Assembly: GCA_017532025.1 (NCBI GenBank)
Contig: JAFXJX010000098.1
Span: 1-33,736, forward strand
DNA: 33,736 nt
Direction: 5' to 3'
From: Clostridia bacterium
Lineage (GTDB): Bacteria > Bacillota > Clostridia > Oscillospirales > CAG-272
The stretch's first letter is position 1, and the number at the start of each line of letters is the position of its first letter. Made by a program: the position numbers and the translations under genes. The notes beneath the pieces were generated by a model that ran no database searches, was not told the origin of the DNA, and saw only the letters and a program-made list of their open reading frames with translations. This document shows, piece by piece, positions 29,885 through 33,736 of this stretch.

Positions 29885-31042
29885 ATGAGAATTACCTTTG
29901 AAAAAGACATTCTTGAAAATGCCGTTAACGATTCGCTTTGCGCCGTTTCGGACAAAAACACCTATCAAACACTTGAATGCATTCGTTTCCGTTGCGAAAA
30001 CGGCGATACAACCTGCTCGATCACTACCTACGACTTGAATAAAGGGTTTATGGCAGAGATACCTTGCCAAGTAGAAGAAGGCGGCAATTATCTGATCAAC
30101 GCCACAAAGCTGAACCGTATCATTAAATTCCTGCCCGACAGAACCGTGACACTGGATATCAACGAAAAAAACATTGTCAAAGTGATCAGCGGCAGATCGA
30201 AATTTGAGCTTCACGCGCTGGATGGCGAAACCTTCCCGAACACCCCTGAGCTTGACGGCGAAAAGGGCTTTACGGTTTCTTCCGATATTTTGAAAAACAT
30301 GATCGGTCAGGTTTTCTTTGCCATTGCAGTTACCGATCAAAGACCGGTTCTTTGCGGTGCTTACTTTACCGTAACCGATGACGCTTTGAAGATTGTTTCC
30401 TGCGACGGTAACCGTCTTGCTGTGAGAGAGATCAAATGTGATCTCGGTAATAAGAACAAAGATGCATCGGGACTGAATCTTTCTTTTATTGTGCCCGGCA
30501 AGACGCTTTCACAGCTAACAAGACTCATCAGCGACAGCGAGGATGAAATCAGCGTGATTCTTGCGAGAAAGCACGTGATCTTCCGCCTTTCGGACAAGGT
30601 CTTTTTCTCTCGCCTGATCGACGGCGAGTATATCGACTATAACCGCGTGATTCCCAAGGACTGCACGATTTTTGCCGAGGTTGACAGACTTTCTTATATC
30701 TCCTCTCTCGAAAGAGCCTCTCTTGTGACCGAAGATAAGAGCCTTGGTCAGGTCAAGAGTCACGTTAAATTTGATTTTGAGGGCGATGTTCTGAAGGTAT
30801 CTTCCGAATCGCTTTCGGGCAGTGTTTACGATGAGGTTGCCATCACCAAAGAAGGTGCGGACTTGACAATTGGCTTTAACTGCCGTTACTTCTTGGATGC
30901 TCTCAAGAGTGCTGACAGCGAAAAGATCAAGATTTCGATGAAAACACCCTTGATGAGCGTGGTGATCACATCGGCTGACAGTGAAAAGAAAGAAAACAAG
31001 AGCGACTATCTCTATATGGTCTGTCCTGTCAGAATGAACTAA
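29885..31042 (+). CDS. dnaN: DNA polymerase III beta subunit (sliding clamp)
   Basis: The start is ATG 29885 (MRITFEKDILENAVND), with AAAGGAT upstream. The 385-residue protein shows the three repeated clamp domains: INATKLNRIIKFLPD and SKFELHALDGETFPNTPEL in the first, VFFAIAVTDQRPVLCGAYF and VSCDGNRLAVREI in the second, and the C-terminal IGFNCRYFLDALKSADSEKIKISM ending YLYMVCPVRMN. The dimeric ring tethers polymerase to DNA. The usual length is about 370. Confidence 0.97.
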   Translation: MRITFEKDILENAVNDSLCAVSDKNTYQTLECIRFRCENGDTTCSITTYDLNKGFMAEIPCQVEEGGNYLINATKLNRIIKFLPDRTVTLDINEKNIVKVISGRSKFELHALDGETFPNTPELDGEKGFTVSSDILKNMIGQVFFAIAVTDQRPVLCGAYFTVTDDALKIVSCDGNRLAVREIKCDLGNKNKDASGLNLSFIVPGKTLSQLTRLISDSEDEISVILARKHVIFRLSDKVFFSRLIDGEYIDYNRVIPKDCTIFAEVDRLSYISSLERASLVTEDKSLGQVKSHVKFDFEGDVLKVSSESLSGSVYDEVAITKEGADLTIGFNCRYFLDALKSADSEKIKISMKTPLMSVVITSADSEKKENKSDYLYMVCPVRMN

Positions 31043-31045
31043 TAC

Positions 31046-31084
31046 TTTTGGAAAAGAATCATGCCTTGATTTTCTTTTCCAAAA
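31046..31084 (+). other. Strong intercistronic hairpin between dnaN and recF
   Basis: TTTTGGAAAAG (31046-31056) pairs CTTTTCCAAAA (31074-31084), with an inner AATCA/TGATT stem. No T-run follows on the plus strand, so it is not a classical terminator; an mRNA processing or stability element is possible. Confidence 0.6.
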
Positions 31085-31102
31085 ACACGGGAAGATGCAG
31101 GT

Positions 31103-33736
<2,634 letters not shown>

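Overview
The window looks like the replication-origin region of a Gram-positive Firmicute of class Clostridia, probably an uncultured Oscillospiraceae-like gut organism. I infer this from AAAGGAG-type ribosome binding sites, TTGACA/TATAAT promoters, lipoproteins with Firmicute lipoboxes, a short HisG with HisZ, a YerC-type repressor, a RemB-like protein and the order rpmH-rnpA-yidD-yidC-jag facing dnaA-dnaN-recF-gyrB. The genus cannot be fixed from sequence alone.

Layout. 1-3200 (+): the end of a large surface protein, then a small operon of two membrane proteins, a deacetylase-like protein and a lipoprotein. 3248-6365 (-): a 75-residue Cys-rich protein behind a long structured leader RNA, a lipoprotein/membrane protein, and a two-gene ABC exporter. 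6583-8864: a possible immunity-like protein (+), a dispersed foldback repeat, a membrane-anchored MerR-like regulator (-) and a decayed gene fragment. 8865-17624 (+): a complete histidine operon, yerC-hisZ-hisG-hisD-hisC-hisB-hisH-hisA-hisF-hisIE-hisJ, mostly with overlapping start and stop codons but interrupted between hisD and hisC by a second copy of the foldback repeat. 17630-18190 (+): a RAYT (REP-associated HUH/Y1 transposase) directly behind hisJ. 18225-19674 (-): a YD-repeat lipoprotein and a DUF4491 membrane protein. 19706-24562 (-): a uronate operon, uxaC-uxuA-uxuB-kdgA-kdgK, which takes glucuronate or galacturonate to pyruvate and glyceraldehyde-3-phosphate. 24864-27672 (-): rpmH-rnpA-yidD-yidC-jag. 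27673-33736 (+): dnaA, a RemB-like gene, the candidate oriC, dnaN, recF and the first three quarters of gyrB.

How it fits together. Transcription diverges around the origin: the ribosomal protein/RNase P/membrane insertase genes run one way and the replication initiation genes the other. The uronate operon runs away from the origin, whereas the histidine operon runs towards it, head-on to the predicted fork.

Most interesting points. (1) The RAYT gene carries, inside its own reading frame, two identical 26-bp REP palindromes in inverted orientation. A matching diverged REP pair lies between uxaC and jag. All four have the GTAG foot typical of REP sequences. (2) A minus-strand promoter appears to start transcription exactly at the end of a 156-nt sequence that folds as a closed three-way junction, followed by a UUCG-loop terminator and then a tiny Cys-rich protein: a candidate unrecognised structured RNA or riboswitch. 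(3) A T-box-like core with terminator lies beside it with no downstream gene. (4) The origin shows DnaA boxes, a CTA/CTG trinucleotide run that could be a DnaA-trio, and an AT-rich stretch, in that order. No tRNA, rRNA or CRISPR was seen.
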